DNA of 46,214 nucleotides from positions 1 to 46,214 of the forward strand of contig JAFZKT010000021.1 of NCBI GenBank assembly GCA_017553545.1, written 5' to 3'. Each line of letters starts with the position of its first letter. The first letter of the stretch is position 1. A program made the position numbers and the translations under genes. The notes under the pieces were generated by a model, which worked only from the letters and a program-made list of their open reading frames with translations, did no database searches and had not been told where the DNA came from. Positions 24,074 through 31,102 of the stretch are shown in pieces. The DNA comes from Bacteroidales bacterium. GTDB lineage: Bacteria; Bacteroidota; Bacteroidia; Bacteroidales; UBA932.

Positions 24074-24180
24074 CTGGAGCAGAAGTGGCTGATTATCACT
24101 ACATTGCCCACAAAGGGGTGCACTGGCTGGTGCACCCCTGTTTGTATATGTAATTGATATCAAGCGAGTTAAACTCCAGG
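24074..24180. repeat. REP-like palindromic element, copy C
   Basis: 107 bp, same geometry as A and B. Stem AGGGGTGCAC (24114-24123) / GTGCACCCCT (24130-24139). The ends CTGGAG and CTCCAG are exact inverted repeats. It fills the whole gap between the msr fusion stop (24067) and the truB stop (24181-24183), which it touches directly. Confidence 0.85.
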
Positions 24181-25221
24181 CTACTGCAGCAGGGCCAGGG
24201 CCTGGTCCAGGGAGAGGGCGTCGGAGAGGCGGAAGTCACCGCTGCGGGAGCGGATGAGACCGCTGAGGTGAGCGCCGGAGCCGAGGGCCTCGCCCAGATC
24301 ACGGGCGAAAGCACGGATGTAGGTGCCCTTGGAGCAGGCGATGCGAATGACGGCCTCCGGCAGTCCCAGGGCCGATGTATCCGCCACATGGATGCGGGAA
24401 GAAGCTGTCGAGACTGCTACGGCGGGGAGAGACTCCCTCCCGGGGGACTCCGCTACGCTTCGCTCCGCTCCGGCCCCTCCCATTACGCCGTGCCCTGCGG
24501 GCACTGGCTGTGGGCCCCTCCCCCTATACTCGTCCGGGGGTGGACAAGCCCCCGGGAGGGAGTCTCTCCCCGCCGTAGCAAAGTCCAGCAATTCCAATTC
24601 AGAAATCAGAATGCGGTTGCGCTGGAGCGTGTCCAGGGCGGCGGAGTCGAAAGGAGATTCTTCGCTTCGCTCAGAATGACAGGAAGAGTCAGAATGACAG
24701 GAACGGGCCTTATAAAGTTTCCGGGCAAGTTCATAGGCGCGGACGCCATCCACAGACTTGGCGCTGAAGAGCGGAGCCACCTGCTCCTGCTCGCCTAAGA
24801 AGGCCGGGAGGGCGGTGCGGACGGCATCGGCCGTAATGTGCTCATAAGGGAACGTGCGGTCCACTTCCTTCTCCAGGTCGTAGGACGGTGTGGTGGCGCC
24901 GAAACGGATGCGGGCGATGTACTCCTTGTCGTGATTCTGGAGCTCCTGCGCACGTTTGCAGGCATCGCCGATGCAAACCAGCAGCACCCCCGTCGCCAGT
25001 GGATCCAGCGTCCCCGCGTGCCCCACCTTCAGGTTCTTCTTCCCGAAGTGCCTGATGGCGGCGAACTTGAGTTTGCGGATTACATCGGCCGATGTCCACC
25101 GATACGGCTTGTCCACCGGAAGGACGATGCCTTCAGGGTAGTCGGCGAGATTCCCGGTCAAGCCGGGAATGACGGCAGAAGAGCCGGGAATGACGGGAGT
25201 GGGAGTGGGAACGAAATACAT
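24181..25221 (-). CDS. truB: tRNA pseudouridine-55 synthase TruB with repeat-encoded insertions
   Basis: Makes pseudouridine 55 in the T-loop of tRNAs. The catalytic aspartate is D73 in GHAGTLDPLATG; the C-terminal part shows CSKGTYIRAFARDLGEALG and LIRSRSGDF. The start at 25221 overlaps the rpiB stop (TAATG). At 346 residues it is about 100 longer than a usual Bacteroidota TruB, and the excess is repeat-like. Residues about 8-26 (VIPGSSAVIPGLTGNL) come from a palindromic repeat. About 173-192 (CHSERSEESPF) come from a widespread dispersed repeat. About 214-271 (AGRDSLPG ... PGRESLPAV) come from a 166-bp element with 32-bp inverted arms. All three keep the frame, so the enzyme may still work with surface loops. 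Catalytic segments look intact. Confidence 0.9.
   Translation of the reverse strand: MYFVPTPTPVIPGSSAVIPGLTGNLADYPEGIVLPVDKPYRWTSADVIRKLKFAAIRHFGKKNLKVGHAGTLDPLATGVLLVCIGDACKRAQELQNHDKEYIARIRFGATTPSYDLEKEVDRTFPYEHITADAVRTALPAFLGEQEQVAPLFSAKSVDGVRAYELARKLYKARSCHSDSSCHSERSEESPFDSAALDTLQRNRILISELELLDFATAGRDSLPGACPPPDEYRGRGPQPVPAGHGVMGGAGAERSVAESPGRESLPAVAVSTASSRIHVADTSALGLPEAVIRIACSKGTYIRAFARDLGEALGSGAHLSGLIRSRSGDFRLSDALSLDQALALLQ
24415..24580. repeat. 166-bp palindromic element inside truB with perfect 32-bp arms
   Basis: Bases 24415-24446 and 24549-24580 are exact inverted complements over 32 bp (arm begins TGCTACGGCGGGGAGAG). The 102-bp interior holds further structure: two GGCCCCTCCC direct repeats and a TGCCC-TGC-GGGCA hairpin. 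It is read through by truB. Near-repeat text appears in both arms (AGRDSLPG and PGRESLPA). Confidence 0.85.
24650..24702. repeat. Dispersed repeat of the CHSERSEESPF-encoding type inside truB
   Basis: The plus strand reads GGAGATTCTTCGCTTCGCTC then AGAATGACAGG, with the AGAATGACAGGAA part repeated once (24673 and 24691). On the truB strand it is translated SCHSDSSCHSERSEESPF. This peptide text is a well-known by-product of an intergenic repeat found in many bacterial phyla. Confidence 0.65.
25148..25199. repeat. Palindromic repeat in the truB 5' end, related to the one in murE
   Basis: Arms ATTCCCGG (25150-25157) and CCGGGAAT (25163-25170) around TCAAG, followed by GACGG. A half copy, GCCGGGAATGACGGG, follows at 25183-25197. 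It is translated as VIPGSSAVIPGLTGN at the TruB N-terminus. The same palindrome type occurs at 8963-8989. Confidence 0.65.
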
Positions 25222-25652
25222 TAACGGCAGGGCATCTTGTCGATGCGTTTCTGGTGACGGCCGCCCTCGAAGGGAGTATCCAGCCATTCGCGCACGATGG
25301 CGGCGGCCAGGCGGTAGCTGATGAAACGGGCGGGAAGCACCAGCACGTTGGCGTTGTTGTGCTGCGCCACCAGATGGCCGATGGCAGTCCCCCAGGCCAG
25401 GCCCGCGCGGATGCCCTGATGCTTGTTCAGCGTCATTGCCATCCCGTTGCCGGTGCCGCAGAGGGCAATTCCCAGCGACACTTCCCCGCTTTCCACGGCC
25501 GATGCCAGCCGATGGGCGAAGTCCGGATAGTCCACGCTGTCCGTGGTGTCCGTGCCGTAGTTAACCACCTCAATGCCGCGGGAACGCAGCATCTTCACCA
25601 GTTTGAACTTGTACTCCACGCCAGCGTGGTCGTTGCAAATGCCGATTTTCAT
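25221..25652 (-). CDS. rpiB: Ribose-5-phosphate isomerase B
   Basis: Interconverts ribose-5-phosphate and ribulose-5-phosphate in the pentose phosphate pathway. I start at the ATG at 25652 (MKIGICNDHAG); an upstream in-frame start would pass through the promoter. The 143-residue protein has the family marks ICNDHAGVEYK (4-14), the YPDFA segment, and CGTGNGMAMTLNK around the catalytic cysteine. It is followed by truB with a TAATG overlap, so the two share an operon. Its promoter reaches into palindromic element D. Confidence 0.94.
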   Translation of the reverse strand: MKIGICNDHAGVEYKFKLVKMLRSRGIEVVNYGTDTTDSVDYPDFAHRLASAVESGEVSLGIALCGTGNGMAMTLNKHQGIRAGLAWGTAIGHLVAQHNNANVLVLPARFISYRLAAAIVREWLDTPFEGGRHQKRIDKMPCR

Positions 25653-25671
25653 AGCGTAATGTTTTAACATA

Positions 25672-25701
25672 CAAATATAAGCAAAAAAAGGGTGACACAA
25701 A
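25672..25701 (-). promoter_or_regulatory. rpiB-truB promoter
   Basis: On the minus strand TTTG (25698-25701), 18 bases, then TATATTTG (25672-25679), 19 bases before the rpiB ATG. The upstream box lies within the left end of palindromic element D. Confidence 0.65.
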
Positions 25702-25798
25702 AGTCGCTGAGGATGAGAGATTTACGCAGATTAGGGTGCACCGCACGGTGCACCCTAATAGTCACAAATAACTGTGATTGAATGAGTTACCTATCCAC
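25692..25798. repeat. REP-like palindromic element, copy D (diverged)
   Basis: Perfect 13-bp stem ATTAGGGTGCACC (25730-25742) / GGTGCACCCTAAT (25747-25759) with a 4-base loop. CTGA at 25707 and CTG at 25772 hold the same distances from the core as CTGATT in the other copies, and ATCCA occurs near the right end. The terminal CTGGAG is lost. It spans from the rpiB promoter into the last codons of the GH92 gene (stop 25787-25789). Confidence 0.7.
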
Positions 25799-28144
25799 GG
25801 GAGGACGGGAGGCGTCCCAGCAGGAGGAAGGCTCGGTGCCCATGTCCAGGACCAAGGTGCCGCCGGCGAAGACTTCGCTGCGGTACAGCCAGTTGCGGTC
25901 CAGGGGCTCCCCGTTGAACGTGGCGCCCTGCACATACAAGGCGTCCGGGCCATTGCCGCGGGTTTCAATCACGAAAGTCTTGCCCGATGCATTGTACGGA
26001 TCCAGATGCACCACAATCTTGTCAAAGGCCGGACTGCCGATCTGGTAGGTGGGATGTTCCGGAGCGCCGCCCTGCACATCGAACAGGCCGATGGTAGAGA
26101 GCACATACCAGGCGCCCAGCTGACCCTGGTCCTCGTCCTGGCCATAGCCGTAGCCGTGTTCGCCGTCCGTGCCGTAGAATTCGTCACAGATCAGGCGCAC
26201 CCACTTCTGGGTTAGCGCAGGCCTGCCGGAGAAGTTGAACAGCCAGGGTTCGTGCAGGCAGGGCTGGTTGCCGTGGTTGTAGGGACTGTTGAGACCTGAG
26301 AAGGCATAGGCCACCTTTCCGCCGCCGAATATGCTCTTGCGGGCTTCGGTGAAGATGCCGTCCAGCCGCTCGTTGAAGACATCGGCCCCCAGACGGGCGA
26401 TGAGTGAATCCGGATGCTGCGGCACGAAGAAGGTATACTGCATGGCATTGCCTTCCTGGAAACCGCGCCAGGACTCCAGCGGGTCGAAATTGCCGATGAA
26501 TTCGCCATCCGTTCCACGGGGATGGACCAGCTTCAGATCGTCGTCGAAGAGCCTGGCCCAGCCGTCTGAAAGATCCATCAGCTGCCGGTAGTCCTCTTCA
26601 TGGCCGAGCTGTTTGGCCAGCTGGGCCGTAGCATAGGCGCTGAAACTGTATTCCAACGTGTGAGAGGCGGAGAAAGTGGCTCCGCCGCTGTGGGCTACGA
26701 AGCCGGGATCCGTCACATACGGGACATATCCCTTGGTGACGAACTGCTCCACGTCCATCTTGCCGGCGCCCTCGATGCGGCCTTTCCACTCCAGGTTGTC
26801 CTTACGGGCGGCGGCGTACATCGTCTCCACGTCATAGTCCCGGATGCCGCTGTTGTAGGCACCTGCAAAGGCGATGGAAACCATGTTGGTTCCCACGCCG
26901 GAGACGTATTTGCTGCAGGCTATTCCGTCGCCCAGCCAGCCGGCGTCCTTGTAGACCAGCAACTGGGACGACACCCAGTCGTTGTAGTACCGGGGATAGG
27001 CCAGGGCCCAGAGCGGAGTCAGGTTCCAGTAACCGCCCCAGATGGCGTCCGTGTTGTAGTGGTTGTGAACAGGCTTGCCGGAGGCATCCAGAGGGATTTG
27101 GCCCACGGAGCCGTCGTTGGCGGGATAGGCCCCGTTCACATCGCTGGCAAGGCCGCGGCCCAACAGCGCGTGATACAGGCCCGTATAGAACTTGACCTTA
27201 TCCTCGGGCTTTCCGCCATAGACCTCAATCTTACCCAAGGCTTCCCGCCACAGGGAAGCGGCCTGCTCCGCCGCGTCGTCAAAGGACAGCGAGGCGGCCT
27301 CGGCTTCCAGATTGGCCCGGGCATTCTCCACAGAGGTATAGGACAGACCCAGTTTCGCCACCACCGTGCCGGGATTGTCGTAATCCAGGCAAAGGACGGC
27401 ACCGGGGCCGGATACCTCCGAAGCGGCGCCACGCTCCCCTCCCACGTGGAAGGCGGAAACGGACGTGGGCGCCTTGGACAGTTCGGCATAGAAGAACATA
27501 CTCACGGTGGCACCGTTCTGATACTTCTTCACGTATTCAGGTTCGGTGACGATATACCCCTGCAGGATATTGCCGGAGCAGGCGGCATAGGCATCACGTA
27601 CGGCGCCGCTCTCCCCCATCCGGGTACCCACGTTCACCAGGATGTGACCGGGCTGGGAGCCGTCGAAACTGAAGCGCTGGAAACCCACGCGCCGGGTGGC
27701 GGTAAGTTCAGCCTTTACGCCATAATCCTTCAGGTAAACGCTGTAGTAACCGGCGCGGGCCTTTTCAGAAGCCTTGTCAAAACTGGAACGCCAGCCTTCG
27801 GAGGGATTCTCCAGCACGCCGGGCTGCGTCACAGGTTCCCCGGTGACGGGCATCAGGGCCAGACCGCCCACCTGGAATTCGTGGAAACAGGGAAATCCGT
27901 CGATGGAAGTATGGGTGTCTTCATAACCCACGGCTTCCCAGCCCTGGTTATTCCCATAGGTACCGTTGGTGGAAGCCCCCAGCTTGGCCATGCCGAAAGG
28001 TACGGCAGCGGGCGTGTATACGAACCAGCGGCTGTGCACCGTGCCGATGTTGGGATTTACATAATCCAGCACATCTTCAAGTACATCTTCGCGGGTGGAA
28101 CAGGCTGCCAGAACGCCCAGCAGCAGGATAAACAGCTTTTTCAT
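25787..28144 (-). CDS. GH92-family alpha-mannosidase lipoprotein, acid residue replaced by Gln
   Basis: Exo-acting, calcium-dependent, inverting glycosidase family that removes alpha-linked mannose. The 785-residue protein begins with a lipoprotein signal (LLLGVLAAC, C15). It carries GH92 landmarks: the N-terminal beta domain (VNPNIGT, VPFGMAKLG), HNHYNTDAIWGGYWNLTPL, the (G)NxP segment GNQPCLHEPWLFNFSG, and DEDQGQLGAWYVLSTIGLF. In typical members the general acid is the Glu of GNEP; here that place is Q627. The Asp-containing general-base motif is kept. A characterised mannosyl-phosphate-specific member has the same Glu-to-Gln change, so mannose-1-phosphate diesters may be the substrate. It is the last gene of the mannan operon and overlaps GH76 by 4 bp (ATGA). 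Confidence 0.92.
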   Translation of the reverse strand: MKKLFILLLGVLAACSTREDVLEDVLDYVNPNIGTVHSRWFVYTPAAVPFGMAKLGASTNGTYGNNQGWEAVGYEDTHTSIDGFPCFHEFQVGGLALMPVTGEPVTQPGVLENPSEGWRSSFDKASEKARAGYYSVYLKDYGVKAELTATRRVGFQRFSFDGSQPGHILVNVGTRMGESGAVRDAYAACSGNILQGYIVTEPEYVKKYQNGATVSMFFYAELSKAPTSVSAFHVGGERGAASEVSGPGAVLCLDYDNPGTVVAKLGLSYTSVENARANLEAEAASLSFDDAAEQAASLWREALGKIEVYGGKPEDKVKFYTGLYHALLGRGLASDVNGAYPANDGSVGQIPLDASGKPVHNHYNTDAIWGGYWNLTPLWALAYPRYYNDWVSSQLLVYKDAGWLGDGIACSKYVSGVGTNMVSIAFAGAYNSGIRDYDVETMYAAARKDNLEWKGRIEGAGKMDVEQFVTKGYVPYVTDPGFVAHSGGATFSASHTLEYSFSAYATAQLAKQLGHEEDYRQLMDLSDGWARLFDDDLKLVHPRGTDGEFIGNFDPLESWRGFQEGNAMQYTFFVPQHPDSLIARLGADVFNERLDGIFTEARKSIFGGGKVAYAFSGLNSPYNHGNQPCLHEPWLFNFSGRPALTQKWVRLICDEFYGTDGEHGYGYGQDEDQGQLGAWYVLSTIGLFDVQGGAPEHPTYQIGSPAFDKIVVHLDPYNASGKTFVIETRGNGPDALYVQGATFNGEPLDRNWLYRSEVFAGGTLVLDMGTEPSSCWDASRPPVDR

Positions 28145-29358
28145 TCTGCGGCTTCTTTATGTTCGTTCTTGTAGAGGGCCACCGTGGAAAGGGCGTCCAG
28201 CGCCGCGGCCTGCATCAGCAGGGAGCAGTCGCGGTCCACGTTGGAGACACCGGTCCAGTCCTCGTACCAGAGGCCGTTGGTCTGCCGGCCGTTAAGCCAG
28301 GCGCGCTTGAGGTTGGAAACGAAGGTCTCCACATAACCGGCAGCTGCGGCATGGTCGGGGATGAGTTCGATGTAAGCGTGGATGAGCTTGACGGTGAACC
28401 AGGGGTCGTTGAGCGGATAGCTCAGCGGAAGGGTGCCGCGCGGACGAACGAAGTAGTTGTAGGCAGCATCGGCCGTGGCAATGGCCTCGTCCAGATAATG
28501 CTGCTGGCCGGTGATGTGATACAGGCGCTGGCCCGCCACAATCATGGCCGCCGAGTTGTAGGCCCACTTGGTGGAGTGGATCTTGCCGTCGGCCCCCTTG
28601 TCGTTCACGTAGACGTTGTCCGTATCCCGAAGGGTGGAGTACACCCAGTCATAAAGGGATTGGGCCAACTCCAGCACCCCGGCCTTTTCCGCCTCGGGGC
28701 AGATTTCATAGTAACCCAGCAGGAACCACTGGGCGAAACCGTTGGCGCAGGCGGGCTTGTTGGAACCCTCGGAGCTCTTGTCGGGCATGTTGATGAGCTG
28801 CTCGCACCACCACAGGCCGCCGCCGAAGGTGTTGTCCAAGCCGGTCCTGAGGAACTTCACGATATCCGCGCAGCGCGTCAGGTATTCCGGCTTTTGAAGC
28901 TGGTTGTAGGCCTCCACCAGGTTGATACCCACGATGGAGTTGTCGTCGAAGTAACGTTCTCCGTAGCCGCCGGCGCCGGAGGAGTAGGCCGCCACGCCGG
29001 GGTTGCTGCGGTACATTTCGTACTTCTCCACCTTGGCGGCGTAGTCCACGTTGTAACCCAGACGGTTCAGGTTCGCCAGGGCCGACACCATCCCGTCATA
29101 GGGCCACAGGAAGGAAGCATCGCCGTCTCCCTTAGCCTTAGGATAGTTTTCGTTGTACAGGCCCCACTGGTTCCCGTAGAACTGCTCCACCTTCTGGTAG
29201 GTCTCGTAGGCTTTTTCGTGCCAGAGGCCGGATTCGGTTTCACCGCCGTCCTTGATCTCCCCCTTGAACGGGGGCATCGGTTCCTTGGAAAAGTCGCAGG
29301 AAGGGGCACAGAGGCTGAGAGTCAGGAATAATCCTGCTATGATATACATTTTCTTCAT
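28141..29358 (-). CDS. GH76-family endo-alpha-1,6-mannanase lipoprotein
   Basis: GH76 enzymes cut the alpha-1,6-mannan backbone of fungal cell wall mannan with retention. The 405-residue protein has a lipoprotein signal (SLCAPSC, C21), so it is membrane-anchored in the periplasm or on the surface. The paired catalytic aspartates sit in YFDDNSIVGINLVEAY as D138-D139, matching the family's DD motif. The remainder fits an (alpha/alpha)6 barrel: GGGLWWCEQ, KPACANGFAQWFLLGYYE, STKWAYNSAAMIVAGQRLY. One base separates it from the SusE-like gene, and it overlaps GH92, so all are co-transcribed. Confidence 0.92.
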   Translation of the reverse strand: MKKMYIIAGLFLTLSLCAPSCDFSKEPMPPFKGEIKDGGETESGLWHEKAYETYQKVEQFYGNQWGLYNENYPKAKGDGDASFLWPYDGMVSALANLNRLGYNVDYAAKVEKYEMYRSNPGVAAYSSGAGGYGERYFDDNSIVGINLVEAYNQLQKPEYLTRCADIVKFLRTGLDNTFGGGLWWCEQLINMPDKSSEGSNKPACANGFAQWFLLGYYEICPEAEKAGVLELAQSLYDWVYSTLRDTDNVYVNDKGADGKIHSTKWAYNSAAMIVAGQRLYHITGQQHYLDEAIATADAAYNYFVRPRGTLPLSYPLNDPWFTVKLIHAYIELIPDHAAAAGYVETFVSNLKRAWLNGRQTNGLWYEDWTGVSNVDRDCSLLMQAAALDALSTVALYKNEHKEAAE

Positions 29359-29359
29359 C

Positions 29360-31096
29360 TTAGTTTACGGTTACAGTGTGAGTCATAACACCTTCCTTGC
29401 AGGTGTACAGCGTAATGGTGGTGTTGGCTCCGTTGTTGGCGGCCGTAGGGAGTTTCCAGCAGTGTTCCCACTGGCTCCAGCCGGCCTCCTCGCAGTCGAA
29501 GTAGTCCGCGGACTGATTGCCGTCCGGACGACCTTCCCCATCCACGGTGCTCTTGCGGCCCCAGCACAGAGTCCGAGAGCCGTCGGTGGTGGGAATGAAG
29601 TAATAGCGCTCGTCCATTCCCCAGCTCATGGAACGCCACCACACTCCGCCGGTTCCACTCCAGACGCCAGCGCCCTGATAGGTAAGCGTGACGATGTCTT
29701 CGAAAGTGGCCGAGTAAATCACCTGCACCTTGTTCACCACCACCTCAGTGACTTCGTTGGTGGAGATGTTGACGGTGAGGCGGGTGGCATCGGCCCCGGC
29801 GGGCGTAGCCGTTACCGTGAAGGGATAGCTGTCCACGCCATTGGATACGGTGATGGCACCACCGGCGAGCTTGGCATAGATGCGGTAAACGTTCTCGTCC
29901 ACTTTCAGGAATTCCTGGTCCTGGACTTCAGCGCCGGCGCCGCTGATCTTGAAAGCGGTCTCGGGTTCCGGTTCCGGATCGGGTTCCGTTTCCTCGATGG
30001 CGTGCGTCAGGTTGCCGGCAGCATCCAGATAGATGCTCATCAGGATTGTCTTCTGGTCAAAGGCGGAAGACATCTTCCAGAGGTTGCCCCAGTCGGTCTT
30101 GGTCACCTGATGGAGGTAATAATCCTCCGGCGTGGTGGGATAGTCCGCACTGTCGGCGCCGTCCGGATTGGGCCAGCGGGAGCCCCAGCGAACCGCAGCG
30201 CCGTTCACCTCCGTCATGAAGGAATAACGGGACTCGCTCCAGGAGCACCAGGAAGGCGTTCCGGGACGGCCGGGGCCCAGGAAAGTGGCTACGCCCTTTC
30301 CGGTGTAGAGGCCATTCTCCTTGTACTGCAGGATAACGAACGCCGTGTTGTTGGCAGCCCACTGGGCCTGCACGGTGGTGGACAGTTCATCGATGGTAGC
30401 TTTCAGGGTATTGAAATCCACCGTCACCAGGGCCAGGCCGCTGGTGGGCGGGGTGGTGATCTCCTGCGCGCCGTCACCGATAACAATCTTTCCCTTACTA
30501 TCCACATAATAGTTGTCAGGACCGCAGGCGAAGCTGAAGGTGCCGGCCTGCAGACGGGTTATCATCGTGAACACGCCTTCGGCCTTCTGGATAAATGTAC
30601 GGCCGGTCTCCGCGATGGCAGTTCCCGCCGGCGCAAGGGCGTCGGGCAGGGCGTCAATGTCATTGCCGCGGACAAGGGTGAGAGTCTTTACAATGCCGCA
30701 GGGACGGACGACGCCGCCGCGGGAAGCCTTCACCGTCCAGATGAAGGAACCGGTCTGGTTGCGGGCCAGACCTCCGGCACGGGCGATGGTATTCAACTGC
30801 GAATGCGTGAGGGTGAGACGGGTCTGTGAACCGCGGTCGCTCTGGAAAGTGGCCAGCGGAGCGCTGAAATCCCCACCTTCCCGGTCGAAGAGCACTTCGT
30901 AGAGGATGATGCCGCCATCGGCCGCCTCTCCCCCGGACCAGAAGAAGACCACGCGCTCGGACGAGGTCACATCCAGGTCCACTTCCTCCGGAGCGTCCAG
31001 TTCCGTGGGGACCGTGAACTCCGCGTTGAATTCATATTTGGTTTTGCAAGCCACCAGGGCGGCAAACGCGAGCAATATGGTAATAACTTTCTTCAT
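29360..31096 (-). CDS. SusE-like outer-membrane glycan-binding lipoprotein
   Basis: A 578-residue lipoprotein (LVAC, C17) in the place of SusE/SusF, right after SusD. It begins with a SusE-type Ig-like domain (about 25-140) and continues with two related carbohydrate-binding-like modules separated by an acidic linker (EPDPEPEPE, near residue 370). Both modules share an opening strand (FTMITRLQAGTFSF; VYRIYAKLAGGAITV). Both end in W, a beta pair and G-x-x-TH: NLWKM...LDAAGNLTHAI and HCWKL...CKEGVMTHTV. The same plan recurs in the two lipoproteins at 42931 and 45206. It probably holds mannan chains at the surface for the SusCD pair. Exact ligand is unknown. Confidence 0.8.
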   Translation of the reverse strand: MKKVITILLAFAALVACKTKYEFNAEFTVPTELDAPEEVDLDVTSSERVVFFWSGGEAADGGIILYEVLFDREGGDFSAPLATFQSDRGSQTRLTLTHSQLNTIARAGGLARNQTGSFIWTVKASRGGVVRPCGIVKTLTLVRGNDIDALPDALAPAGTAIAETGRTFIQKAEGVFTMITRLQAGTFSFACGPDNYYVDSKGKIVIGDGAQEITTPPTSGLALVTVDFNTLKATIDELSTTVQAQWAANNTAFVILQYKENGLYTGKGVATFLGPGRPGTPSWCSWSESRYSFMTEVNGAAVRWGSRWPNPDGADSADYPTTPEDYYLHQVTKTDWGNLWKMSSAFDQKTILMSIYLDAAGNLTHAIEETEPDPEPEPETAFKISGAGAEVQDQEFLKVDENVYRIYAKLAGGAITVSNGVDSYPFTVTATPAGADATRLTVNISTNEVTEVVVNKVQVIYSATFEDIVTLTYQGAGVWSGTGGVWWRSMSWGMDERYYFIPTTDGSRTLCWGRKSTVDGEGRPDGNQSADYFDCEEAGWSQWEHCWKLPTAANNGANTTITLYTCKEGVMTHTVTVN

Positions 31097-31102
31097 AATC
31101 GG

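Noticed and set aside
25222-25287. Upstream in-frame extension of truB
   Set aside because: It would lie inside rpiB; the ATG at 25221 forms a TAATG overlap with the rpiB stop and is the better start, although residues after it are still repeat-derived.
20249-25798. CRISPR array
   Set aside because: The repeated units are four, far apart, palindromic, of 107 bp with genes between them, and no cas genes are present.
26600-28174. Long plus-strand ORF (524 codons) opposite GH92, and similar ones opposite susD (31118-32527) and the GH76/SusE-like genes (28159-30829)
   Set aside because: All lie fully antisense to genes with clear family motifs and show no motifs of their own.
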